Source of the DNA: Litomosoides sigmodontis | Lineage: Eukaryota; Nematoda; Chromadorea; Rhabditida; Onchocercidae | Reading direction: 5' to 3' | Assembly (NCBI GenBank): GCA_963070105.1 | Contig: OY718804.1 | Span: 3,179,317-3,243,316, forward strand | Length of the DNA stretch: 64,000 nucleotides | Shown: one piece after another, positions 27,601 to 39,437 of the stretch | How the letters are laid out: each line of letters opens with the position of its first letter | How positions within the stretch are numbered: position 1 is the first letter of the stretch | Program-made: the position numbers and the translations under genes | The notes under the pieces: model-generated | Database searches by the model: none | Told to the model about the DNA's origin: nothing | The model's input: the letters and a program-made list of their open reading frames with translations, nothing else

Positions 27601-28206
27601 TGATATTGAGTTAAATAATGGAAAGTTACCTAGTTCTTAGTTCTAGGTTACTTAGTTCTAGTGTAGAGAAAGTGCATGATTTACTTGTACAGGTGCCAAC
27701 TGCACATGAGAAAGTGGGACAGCAGTAAGCTGAGCCACCGAACTGGCTGTGTCAACTGTCCCCACGGATGCAAGAGTGCCTCTACCACTTGCTGGTATTA
27801 GGCCCGAAGCATCGTTTATTTGAACACCAGCTGGTAATACAGCCACCTAAAAATTACTTTTTGAAACCGAAGTTATTTAAAAAACAATTATTTAAACACT
27901 GCACTAGCAAAACATACATATTCCTTGCGTTCCTCGACAGCCGGAGGTAGAAATGCCCCAGCACTATGAAATGGAGATCCAGTTGAAGTGTAAAACGTTG
28001 GTGTAACGGTAGATTGATAGAGAACCGAAGTTGAGCAACCAGATGATTGAAACTGTACGGACGTTACAGCAGGACCTATATTAGTTGTAGGTAGGCCTGA
28101 AATTTCATCATTTCAAACCAATTCTTAAAGGCACTAAAATTTATTCAGAACTAATAAATAAATAAAATTCAATGAACAAACCATCAAGGATTTGTGATTG
28201 CCCCAT
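21604..28206 (-). CDS. Basic-repeat protein B (six copies of a ~24-residue STPR-like motif)
   Basis: Unrecognised protein, probably nuclear. Exons from the 5' end: 28206-28182, 28096-27918, 27846-27685, 27505-27357, 27233-27035, 26928-26736, 26148-26013, 25738-25598, 25102-25008, 24854-24634, 24356-24051, 23585-23352, 23264-23115, 23004-22802, 22699-22540, 22442-22321, 22230-22119, 21699-21604. The lengths sum to exactly 961 codons. Six copies of a motif like AEAARLRYQRMSSEERRAYN lie at about 27165-27090, 26850-26760, 26090-26015, 25625-25040 (split by an intron), 22830-22630 (split) and 22435-22355. Between copies 4 and 5 are Gln-rich exons, a duplicated TTEDGKQ-FHIPA block and an AT-hook-like GRSRGRPP. 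Copy 6 leads into a glutamine run. Start: the ATG ten bases after a CTGCAG acceptor. It shares exon layout with gene A. The motif resembles the 23-residue STPR repeats of FMBP-1-type DNA-binding proteins; this is an inference. Confidence 0.8.
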
Positions 28207-29868
28207 AATTTCCGAACCTGCAGTTGAAAAAAATGCACGTTGGCTCATTCTGCCCAAAAAAAGGTAGCATAAGCTACTGTAACCCAAGTAATTTGCGAAT
28301 ATTAAGATAAAAATATATTGTTCAAATTTTCACTAGTAGTTACCGTCTACTGGAACGAATCCTGAAATGGGTATTTAAGATAAATGTATACTGTCTCCAA
28401 AATTTTCCACCATTCGATATCTAAAACTTGTTTTCCAACTGATGTATGAAATTGAAGGAAGTCGATTAAATAATTTCAATCTAACGAAAAGATAACAAAG
28501 CGCTTGTCTCAAGCAAAGACTCATAGTATACGCTTCCGCGAGATCAGCAAGTTTATTCAATGAATCTGTGATTAAAATGGAAACACTTGGTGAACAACTG
28601 ATGATTCAAATATTCTGAAAAATTTTATACATATATAAGTCAAGTAAAATCAAACAATAAACTCTTCCTTTTCAGCTCTGGGAAGAAATTACGTTTTAAA
28701 AAAAAATTTATAGTCCGTGATTATCAATACCAGAACTTGTAAAGCCTTCAATTTTTCTTAAATTCACAAAATTCCAGGGTGCTATGAAGGGGAAGCTAGA
28801 TAATGTAGAAATATAAAAACAAGTCCTGACTACTATTTAATCAAAGTCGTGTAAAAATTAGGAAGTTTTCACACACTGACTGTCAACATGGTTAAGATTA
28901 GTAAGCTTAAATGCAAAAGCTTAAATGTACTCAGTTACTCAAAATTTCAAAATAAGAAAAATTTGAAACTAAAGTGATGAATTTCTTGGTACTAAAATCA
29001 AAAAACGCAGGAGCTCTCTCAAAAATAAAACTCCAGAGTGAAACGAAGACGACGGAGTCAAGTTAGACACGGAATGATAGAACCCAAATTATTACTGCAT
29101 AACATAAAATAAAACATTAAAGAGCAGAAAAGAACCTGAGAGTACACTCAACATGAATATTACTGCAAGGCCGTGCATTCCAGTACATATTTATGATATC
29201 AGCAATACATTTAATCCATTCTACCATTGTTACAAAGTTCATCTATTCTCAAACAAAAAAAAAAATGGTTTACAAGAGCTTCTTTTAGACAATTAACAAT
29301 AATATTTTAAAAACCTGGCGCATCTGTGCCAAGTTCATTTACGCCATGCACGCCTTTTGCTCTTTCGAATTCAATTAAAAAATTAACCTCCTTTTACAAC
29401 GTGCGATAGCAAAGGTTCAATATTTACCATCATATATATTGACAGCAATTAACTAATGTCTATGCACGGGGTAAAAAAGATGTCTGGAGGCACAGGAACC
29501 TGTCTCAAAGCCCAATGATCCAATAAAATGTTTTGAAAACATGGAATTCATACTGAAGTGTAAATTTTAATGTTCAAAAGAATATAAAAGGAAGTGAATA
29601 AAGGACGGATGATAATGCAGATAATGCAGAATCATATCATGCAGAATCTTTTTTACACAGAAGAATATAGTTCGCTCATTTATGTCATCATAGAGCGGAA
29701 AACATAACAGAAATATCCCCTTGTTTTACTATATCTAAAGGATTTAGACATTAATCAGGTTCCTGGCACCAAAGGTATGACCGGATTATAATACATAAAT
29801 GTAGAACACCCCAAAGACTGAGTTATAGTGTCATTCACAATACTGGAGATTCCAGAAGAAAAAATTAC
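28207..29868. other. Spacer between tandem genes A and B
   Basis: About 1.65 kb between the stop of gene A and the start of gene B, both on the minus strand. It holds the 3' UTR of A and the promoter or operon spacer of B. A short minus-strand open frame at 28560-28375 resembles nothing known. Confidence 0.5.
28218..28227 (-). promoter_or_regulatory. Splice acceptor before gene B start (candidate trans-splice site)
   Basis: Reading the minus strand, TTTTTTCAACTGCAG precedes the likely ATG by about ten bases. Confidence 0.35.
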
Positions 29869-32800
29869 TTAGACTCTTGGAGGCACTGTAGCGTATGGCG
29901 CAAGTAACTGTTGTTGTAGGTGTTGTCCAACCATCATTTGACCACCTGGTGTTACAGCGTACTGAATCTGTTGTTGTGATGACTGATTCTGAATTTGTTG
30001 GGGATGAATTTGCTGTACCTGAAACTGAGATTGTCCTGGTAACAAACATAAAAGGAATTGGTCCGTTGGTCATCTAATTCTACTCCCATTACACAATCTG
30101 GAAATCTTTAACAAACGGTCTTCGTACCTCTTGTCATCTACAGCTGTTAATGAATTTTAAAGCCCAAAACTAGAGTTCGGCTTCGTCCTTTCAAAAATTT
30201 GCTATTTTTTGTTGTGTTAAAAACATTTTAAATCCCTGAAATTAAACTACAAAAAACTAATAAAGTAAGACGAAAGCTAATTTTACTGTTTATGTAAATC
30301 AAGCTAAATTCGGCACCGTATTCAAAAATTACCTACGACAACACCATCACTACGCAAATGAAATATACCTCGCTTTTATCAGTTACCTGAACTTGTGGAA
30401 TCTGTGTCATTGTCTGCTGCTGCATAGACTGGTTTGTCTGCTGTGACTGCACTTGTTGCGCTTGAATTGGAGTTTGAATCTGCGATGACTGAATCTGAGC
30501 AGCCAAAACAGCACCACCCGGTAATACACCGCTACTATTTGGGATTATTGCTGTACTCGGCAGAACCGTAGTTACATTTGACTGAGGTTGCTGAACTACA
30601 TGCGCTGTTAAGTAAGCACCTGTAGGAGTATTTGCAGAAGAGGTTCCTCGTTGACGCATCAAAGCTTGCTGTGCCTAAAGCTGATTTTTTCGACAGTTAA
30701 GAAGCTCATAACGCATCAAAATTACTTAAATTGAAGCAATATTTTATATCTCGAATCTATTAGTGCTCTTCATTATGGTTCAACCAAAAAGCTTTAAATT
30801 TCCATTCACTTATCGCTAATACTTACAGCATTAAAAGCTTTATTCTGAAATAATAGCTGCAGGTTGGCTGCAATGGCTTTTATTATGACGTATCAGTCAT
30901 CAGACACCACGACGAAAACAAAAAATACCTGCTGTGTCCTCTTTATCACATCTCTCTCCAACGTTGAAAGCGCATCAAATTGTTCTTCTTGGTTACGTTT
31001 TCGGCCACGATTTGCATTACTCTCACTATCCTCAGCGTGTTCAAATCGCTTCCGTTTTGGTGTATACCGTTTTTGGTTATAGGCCTTCCTTTGCTCGGGT
31101 GTCATTCTTTGATATCTGGAATTCTTACTTAACGATACAGATCATAACTCTGAAGAAAGATTTATTCTACACTATATTCGGTAGCAGAAACCTAACACAA
31201 CACCTCAGCCTAGCAGCTTCTGCTCGTTTAGCATTTCGGACAACAATCTGCTGCGCTCGATCTAAGGCTTCGCCATTAATACGTCCAATGGGCATTGCAA
31301 GCAACATTTCTTCTTCCATACGTCGCCGCCGAAACGCTTCCGTCCTATAACAAATGTTCGAAATATTTTAAAAATCTCTGATGCATGAAATAAAAAATCA
31401 ACTTCAAAATCGTCCACATTTACCAGAATACAGAACGGCAATTCACCTTCTTTGATTGTAGGCCCTCTTTTCCTCCTCGGTCATTCGATGGTAACGAAGT
31501 CTGGCAGCTTCAGCTTTCTTTGCATTTTGTTCTTTAATGTGCCTCTTGATTGCTTCTTCATCCTAAAAAAGTAGGCTCATCATTTCTCCACATTCTTGTC
31601 AGATATTCCGTGTAATGTAACATGTAAATGTAATGAGAAAAGTCATTTTAAAAATTAGCCAAATCTAAGTAAACTCAATTGGAAAATTACGGGCTGTCCG
31701 TCAGGCCCCTTTAATCCTTCCGTTGCAGCAATTTGTCTCATCCGTCTACGATTGTTATGAGCGCGGCGTTCTTCTGATGACATGCGCTGGTAACGCGAGC
31801 GTGCTGCTTCAGCCCAACGTGCCCGCATTCGTTTCTCACGTAGCTGCTCATTAATATCAGGATCCTTAAACACAGAAAATGTTATGAGAATTAGCCTTTT
31901 TCCACAAATAAAACAATTCCACTACCTCTTGTATATCATTTGTTTGTCGCAACAAATTTTCAAGTTCTTCAAGTTCCTTTTCACGCTGTCTTTTGCGTTT
32001 CTGTGCCATAGTTCGCTTAATATTCAAAGCTCTTTTTTCTTCAGCACTTAACCGGTGATACCGTAACCGTGCCGCTTCCGCCTGTTTCGCTCGTTTTGCT
32101 TCATCCTTTTCTTTCTTTTCTTGCGTTGATCCTTTTCCACGTGTATACCTAAATTCAGGTTGTACTATCATTGTAAAAAAGCTATCATTCGAAGGTCCGC
32201 ATATAAGCACTTCGAATCAATTAAATATATCTAGTCACTCAGAGGGATTATCAGCATTTTATTGTACAATATAGCTTCTGTATCCTCCGCAGCACAGCAC
32301 GCATTACGCAACTTACTTTGCGACAATACTGGCAGGCGATGGATATGAAGCTGGCGTTGCACCAGCTACTGCAGCTGATGTAATAGGTGCAACCACGGAC
32401 GTTGTGGGAGCCTGTTGCTCTATGAAATATGAATCCAATATGGCAGCAATACGCCGTTCATCTGTTTCAGCGCCTTGTGGCTGGAGAATCTGCATAGTTG
32501 TACCACTCGGATTCTGCGCCGTTACAACTGCAAGTAAAGAGCAAAATGTGAATTTTATTTGGCTCAATATATGAACTATGGAAATCGTTAACATTGTCCC
32601 TTCAAAAAAACATTGCTGGAAATGCGCATCTTAAGTCATCGCTTTGATCTCTTCAAATGCACAACAGACCAAGTGAACCGTTGACTGAATTTGTTAGTCG
32701 AACTTAATTTAAATCACTAGCAACATCAAACCAATTCGTGTCAAATAACAAAAATGGTTGCACCGTAACTATTACCAGTCAGAACTGTAGCACCTTGCTG

Positions 32801-33823
32801 TTGAGGAGATGTGGCATTTACAGTCGGTGTAGGATTGACTGCTTGCACAAGGCGTACCTGCTGTTGTCCATTAAGTCTTGCAGCACTGTTTGGCTGAATC
32901 TGGACGTTCTGAACCTACAAAATATTAATTTCGTAAAGAATAGTAAAAAACACATCGAAACACTAAATGACTTATTCAGTAAATATGATAAATAAAGAAA
33001 TAAGGTAAGTTAATGATTAATGATTCGTACACAGCTCACCGAATTGGGAAGAAATGTTGATGATGTTGTAGAACTATGAAAAATAGGACCACTATTGGTT
33101 GTTGTAAATGGACTACTGGATGTTGTTTGGAAAAAAGCTGTACCTGCTGGATGAATAGTCATACCCGTGGGTGTTTGCGCTTGTAGCTACAATTGAATAT
33201 TACAGTAAAACATGGAACTGTTAGATGGATAGGAACGAGTGATAAAATTCGTCTCTAAAGCTTTGTCTGAAGAATGCTAATCACATCTCCATTTCATCAG
33301 CAACTAAAGTTATGCTCAAATTTCATGAAAAACTCATGGAAGTCATCAAAACCAAGCGTTCCTCAATTTCATGTGTAACTTTGAAGTGTTAAATGTTCTT
33401 CGATGCCACGTGTCATCACGATGTCAGTGCTCTAAGACACCGTAACATTATTTGTTGACAAGTACTTAATCAAAATAAGTACGGCTAGAATGGAGTAATG
33501 ACTACGAAAACTGCCATACAATCTCCCTCCGCGCCTACCTAACTTTACCTGCATCGCTGTTTTCGTTTCATCTTTCAGTATACTGACACGATCACCAATT
33601 ACCACATGCTCGACCTGAACACAATCAAAATAAAATACTTTTTTATTACAGTCAGAACTGATATCCCAGCACAGCCACATATGATAGCCTCAGGAAATCG
33701 CTCGTAAAAGCCACTCACAATTTATAAAAAAATTCTACTTTGGAAAGAAAGTAAGACCTGCTGCGGAGCAGAGTTAGATATATTTCCAGTCTGAAAATAA
33801 GCTGGCACCAAATTCTGATTCAT
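29869..33823 (-). CDS. Basic-repeat protein A (four copies of a ~24-residue STPR-like motif)
   Basis: Paralogue of gene B directly upstream of it. Exons from the 5' end: 33823-33758, 33614-33549, 33186-33040, 32914-32776, 32527-32317, 32148-31926, 31864-31691, 31562-31447, 31344-31204, 31115-30929, a possible 18-base microexon 30844-30827, 30674-30387, 30018-29869. They give 642 codons in one frame. The N-terminal third is Gln/Ser/Thr-rich (for example TTSSSPFTTTNSGPIFHSS). Four basic motifs follow: QAEAARLRYHRLSAEEKRA, WAEAARSRYQRMSSEERRA, KAEAARLRYHRMTEEEKRA and RAEAARLRYQRMTPEQRKA, with the fourth split by an intron after RLR. Spacers such as LEELENLLRQTNDI and TEAFRRRR are nearly identical in gene B. 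The C terminus is Gln-rich and ends TVPPRV. No known catalytic domain. Probably nuclear and nucleic-acid binding (inference). The donor near 30387 could instead be at 30369. Confidence 0.78.
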
Positions 33824-33835
33824 TTCAAACACACA

Positions 33836-33845
33836 CTGAAATCAC
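33836..33845 (-). promoter_or_regulatory. Splice acceptor before gene A start (candidate trans-splice site)
   Basis: On the minus strand TGATTTCAG is followed after 12 bases by the ATG at 33823. This is typical spacing for spliced-leader addition in nematodes. Confidence 0.45.
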
Positions 33846-34807
33846 CATGATGATATGACCACTTTCCTCCTCCAATAACATTTGAATAACTGTTAAACGA
33901 ATATTCTCATTGGTTGCACACGATGTTACAAATTTCATGGAAAAGTGCACTGATACCGTCTTATCGGATAATTTGCAACAGCGAATATCACAGTACATAT
34001 GTTCGTAATTCATGACGTCACTCTTTTTCAGGTTGCGGCTACTCTTAGATGCATTAAATTAGCCAAAAAGGTTTTTTAGTTATAAATAATCGGCGTATGT
34101 GTGTATATATATGTATACATATATATGTGTGTGTGTTACTAAGCCATTACAGCATTTGAAATTTAACTTAAAAAAACGTATATGCAGATAATCATTATTA
34201 ATAATTAGTATTGCAGATTTCCTTAGAATTTATGCCGTATGATACGTAAGGCTTAACAAATGCCTATTTTAGCAATCTCGTTACCGTTCATTTCTTACAG
34301 TACACCTTGCCATCCAGCCGTACATGGCTCTCCTTCGTTTCAAATCCAACTTCTTCCTTCCTTCCTTCCTTCCTACCGTACTCCAAGAGGCATCGATCTA
34401 TACATACATAGATAGATACACGGATAAGCGTATGCGTGTGTATGTGTATACATGTATATGTATGTGAGTGTGTATGCATGTGTGTGTGTGTGTGTGTGTG
34501 CGTGCGTGTGTGTATGTCTGTACTATCGAAAGATGCAAATTAAAGAAAAGTTAAATTTAGATGCATCATCCTGCATGTTATCAGCGGTTGCATGAGGCGC
34601 AAAAGGATGTTGCAGTCAGTGTCAGTTGCAATAGTTTGTTGTTGCTTCGTAGAGGAAGAGAGGAAGAGCGGAGGTCACGAAGGTTGCTGGATTGGATACA
34701 GAAGGACGAGAGTAGCGTTCATCCGCGTAGCAAATGCAAATCTCTCTCCTCTCATCCTTCAGGTCACGTACACCTCCTGACCTCCACCAAAACAGATCAC
34801 ACTGAAC

Positions 34808-34858
34808 CACTTACTACTACTACTACTACTACTACCACTACTGCTACTGCTACTACTA
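34808..34858. repeat. ACT/GCT trinucleotide microsatellite
   Basis: Roughly sixteen triplets of ACT with GCT and CCT interruptions. Confidence 0.85.
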
Positions 34859-35046
34859 TTTATGCATTCAGTGCATTGCATTCGTCGTTGATCAATCGGT
34901 ACAACTTGATGAGCTCATCATCGTCTGTTTATCTGTCTGTCTGTCCATCCTTTCAAGGTGACACACACTAAACAAATACTTAAAAATATAGATAGAACGG
35001 AATATAATAAAACGAGAAAAATATAAGTGAAGTGGACGAGTGAGAC

Positions 35047-35130
35047 GTGTGTGTGTGTGTGTGTGTATGCGTGCGTGTCCGTGTGGGACACACACAGACA
35101 TACCTCCCTCTCTCTCTCTCTCTCTCTCCC
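35047..35130. repeat. GT run followed by CT run
   Basis: A GTGTGTGT tract ends near 35067. Then comes a mirror-like GTGTGGGACACACAC segment, then a CTCTCT tract of about 22 bases. Confidence 0.8.
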
Positions 35131-35244
35131 TCTCTTTGTGCATTAATATATTGGACTACAACAACAACGCCCCCAACGTACCATTGCCAACCATCACCAT
35201 CATTACTCGCTCCTTTCCCCTCTATCGCACACCCTTTCTGTCTA

Positions 35245-35279
35245 TGCGTGTGCGTGTGCGTATAGCACACGCACACGCA
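35245..35279. repeat. GTGCGT inverted repeat
   Basis: TGCGTGTGCGTGTGC and GCACACGCACACGCA are exact reverse complements around a five-base loop (GTATA). Alternating purine/pyrimidine sequence of this kind can adopt Z-DNA or a cruciform. Confidence 0.85.
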
Positions 35280-37789
35280 CATACATGTATAGCGAAATCA
35301 TAGACACACACACACACAAATGCCGCACGTACGACAACAAATATATAAAGTGTAAAGAGGGAGAGGGGCAGGCAGCGGCAGAGGAGACAGCGTTGAACAC
35401 TGAGCAGCCCTGGAGAAGATACACTGCTTGGTGGGTGGAGATTGCTCTTCGATAGATTCGATGACCTATAGATAGTGTGCGTTGCGGGGAGAATTATACA
35501 TTTTGCTTGTGAAATAGTGCTAGATAAATAGGATGTACAAACGACTAGACAATTGAAAAGTGAAATAGTTACCAAGAATGATGAGAGAACAAATTGTGAA
35601 ATGTGTGTAGAGTGTAAAAAAAAATGCGCTTTTTCAATGTATATGGAAGCAGAGAAAAATGATACATTGGAATAATTGAGAGGGTGGGAGAGAGAGAGAG
35701 GAAAGAGATTGGGTCAATAACGAGAAAAGGATGAGTGGAAAGGGGAATGCGCACACAACGATACGTATGTAAAGGGACCGTCTCAGAGTGGGGAGCTGCT
35801 GCAGAGTACGTCAATTGTTGTGGAAGAGGAGGAGAAGATATTGATAACATGGAAGAGTGTATGTTATACATGTAGTATAGTGAGAGGAGTAGACTAGCGT
35901 GCAATTGTTAAGAGAGTATTGAAATCTATGCCACAAGTGATCCATAACAGTCGTATGATGCATTTTGGAAAGTTTACCTGATACTACTTCTGCTACTGCT
36001 ACATCACTGCTTTCTCTCCCTTCTTATCAGAGACAGAGGGTGACCGAGCGACCGGCCGACCGACCAACTGACCGATCTTTTTATCCGCCCACGCATTTTA
36101 CTATTACCATCCAAAAATGTCTGGGAGGTGAAAAATGGGCCAGAAGAGTTGCGTTGCAAGTACTGTAGGTAAGTGATTCACACTATTGGAAGACGCCAGT
36201 CACTACTATCACCTAAAGTAGCAATTAGCAAAAGTCACGTGAGGGTCACTTCACTTCTCCCTACAAATTCTAGATGATCTTAAAGCATCGTGATATCAGT
36301 TTCGTCTTTGATGCACTAGCTTACTTTCTATGCTCGTTTGATTTAAGCGTCATGAGCGATGTTTTGGAAACGCTTCTTTAGCATTCAGGAATTGCAATAA
36401 CGACTGGTAAAGTTTCAGTTTTGTCAAACAGGAGGAGTAGCAATCAGCTGATTGGATCTGATCCTATGAAATACCAGCGAACGCAATGCATTCATTCATT
36501 CTTATAAATAGTGACAATAAAAGTTCTCAAATTCATCATTCTTTGAAGCACTTAATTTAAAAAATTAAAACCACATTCATAAGTAAGGTTATACTTTATG
36601 GCTCTAACAAGGGTTAACTGCCTTCTCGAACTTTTTTTCGCTCTCATCCTTAACGCAACTTCTGTAGAATTGATTGGTCATTGACGGCTTTTGAGTATAA
36701 ACAATGCAGCATTCCTCTTCAAGCAGCGGTCATACTTGCAGTCTTACTTAAAGAACGAAATTGCGCAAAATGTGCCAAATCTGTCTTCTACTACCGCCCG
36801 TGCTACTTTGCGCACCTAAAATGATTTGCAAGTTATTTCAGTGTAGCTGAAATTATTTCAAAAAAAGAACATCTATATGGTACGCTAAATTGTTACACTT
36901 TTGCTAGCACATCGCATGTCACGTTCTTTAACCCCATCTTCGTTGATGACCGTATGACGCAAATGTAAACTTAATGCAAAATAAAACAAAGCTGAGAGTG
37001 AATTTCTTTTTCGCCAATTAATTGTTACATCCTTCCAAGAACTTTTTCGTCATCATGGAACTTCTCCTTGAATTGACGAATTGGAAATACATTTTTAAAA
37101 TTACTACGAAACATTACGTTCGAAGAGTGTGGAAGTGAACTCCAACTTGCTAAACTTCTAATAAATCACTTTATCATCCGTTTGGGGATTTTTTCCCGCG
37201 GAATAAACAGTCACTTTTCCCTGATAGCACAAAATGTCCATGTCTACAATTACCGTACTCAAGCGATTGATTGATAACGAATGATCATCTGACATTCTGT
37301 CTGTCCATGTTGAGCAAAGTTAAGGAGGCTTGACAGGAAGAGATTACAGTAGCTGACAGAGTAATACTGCAAATATTCCTATGGAAGAGGGAGGAGGAAG
37401 GAGGCTTTTGGTTTGATGAAAAGATGCAGGATAGAAGTTAGTGATAATTACAAATGGTGCATGTATTCCAAGACAGAGAGGTAGATTTTACAGATGGGAC
37501 AAAGTTCATCTCTCAAAAGGTTACGGTAGCTAGTTTGCAAGAGAAAACAAAGGCGCAAATGATTGAAGGGAAAGGAGTTTGAAGGAGAGGTGGTAATGTT
37601 GGTGACATACATATAGGATTTTAATATATGAAGTGAAAAAAAAGAAATAAGACGGAGGAGGGAATGACAAAGGAACTGAAATTTGTTGGAAGAGAATCGA
37701 GAGACACGTATTTTTGAGAATCGAGATTGCTACAACGAAAGATATAAAATAAGAAATTAAAGAAGCGGTTGACATCATTAACCCCAAAA

Positions 37790-38120
<331 letters not shown>

Positions 38121-38148
38121 AGTTATCAAAAGGCGACATAACGGACAC

Positions 38149-38893
38149 TCACACATCGTGAATAGAGTGGCTGTTTGATGAAATACCTTTTTCATGTATA
38201 AATCTCTCTGCTTCTGACCTGAAATAATTTCTCTCTGCGAGCTGCTTTTCTCTCATTCGTAACTGCATAATGCCTCTACAGTAATCGTACGGAAGAGATT
38301 CTGCTTGTTGAGATACAATGTAAATTGGTTTATTCTTATTAGAAATTTCAAAGCTACAAAATATCCCACAGATGTATTTTGTAGCAGAATATATGCCTCT
38401 CATCAAATGCTTAATTCCTCACTCTCCAATCGGTCAGCTGTCCATTCAATGCCACTGCACTGATATGATGACGGATGGGATATAAATGTCAAGTGAAGAG
38501 AAGCCACTCTACAATGCTATATCATCAAGCAGCAGTACTATGTTGAAGCTAATGTTCAATCTTCATTGAGATAGAAATGCATTTACAGTTTTTTCTTTTC
38601 GAGACTTCCTTTCCGGGATAATGACATCATAGATGGATGCAACATTGCTATAGATGGATGAACTGCAAACGTCGTAACTGCGAATTGTAAAAACAAAACT
38701 TTCAAATTTAACATTTTTATAAAAAATGACTGCATAAATGACCTGCTTCTTCCTGACTCCTGTAATTTGCAATTAGAGCACATTTTTTCAATTTGATCAC
38801 TCATGAAAAGGAGTGTGTTTTAAACTTTATTAAAATAACAAGTGCTCTCTGTGTTATCAATCGAAACTGTACCGCAAAATTAAATGGCAAGAA

Positions 38894-38928
<35 letters not shown>

Positions 38929-39437
38929 CAAAATCTAGTCATTAATTTATGGTTATATATATATATATAACCATAAATTAATGACTAGATTTTTATCATT
39001 TTAATAAAAATTCGCACTGTTCGAAAAAATCTGAAAATATAAGGAAGAAATTTCGAGACCTTTACTTTAGCTAAGTACTTAATCTAGCATAGTGAGTTAA
39101 AGAAAGAATTTTGAATATTATATGAATCTGAGAGACTTTGTTCTATGAAGATTTTAATTTATGACTACGTACTTATCCCAAATACAGTGATAGATATAAA
39201 CTTGATCGATTGACTATAAGTAAACGGCATTGTTTAAGCCATCACAAAGCGTTTACGTGGTTTTCGTCGTGTGACTAAATAGTTGCTCAAAGACGACATG
39301 TCTCCGGGATAAAGAAAAATTATGATAGTGATTTCCATCAGAAGTACGAATGCGATTGTGAACGCAAAAATGGCCATCACGGAATGCTCCAATTTGGTTC
39401 CTTTCAGTTTCCTTTCAACCGACGTTGATTTCATAAG
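38149..39437 (-). CDS. Candidate small one-pass membrane protein (two exons)
   Basis: Not recognised. Exon 39437-39257 (upper limit approximate) encodes [20 protein letters not shown] and then a hydrophobic ITIIIFLYP, a clear membrane helix, followed by a basic RRKP. A GTAAAC donor in phase 1 can join to an AG acceptor so that a second exon, 38300-38149, continues with [38 protein letters not shown] and a stop. Phases match. If unspliced, the first frame stops at 39234. A good GTATTT donor at the end of the second exon could also lead further on. Amino acid composition looks coding, but there is no family match to support it. Confidence 0.35.
38896..38993. repeat. AT tract followed by a 64-base palindrome
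   Basis: A (TA)n tract at 38896-38927 is followed by a palindrome at 38930-38993. Its arms (AAAATCTAGTCATTAATTTA plus TGGTTATA and the reverse complement) match exactly and meet in a central TATATATA. Confidence 0.9.

Noticed and set aside
28375..28560. Minus-strand open frame just upstream of gene B
   Set aside because: No supported start, splice site or family. Gene B's phase and start are satisfied without it.
34892..35575. Several overlapping Cys/Val, His/Thr and Arg/Glu-rich open frames
   Set aside because: They read through GT, CA and CT simple repeats in different frames and show no conserved pattern.
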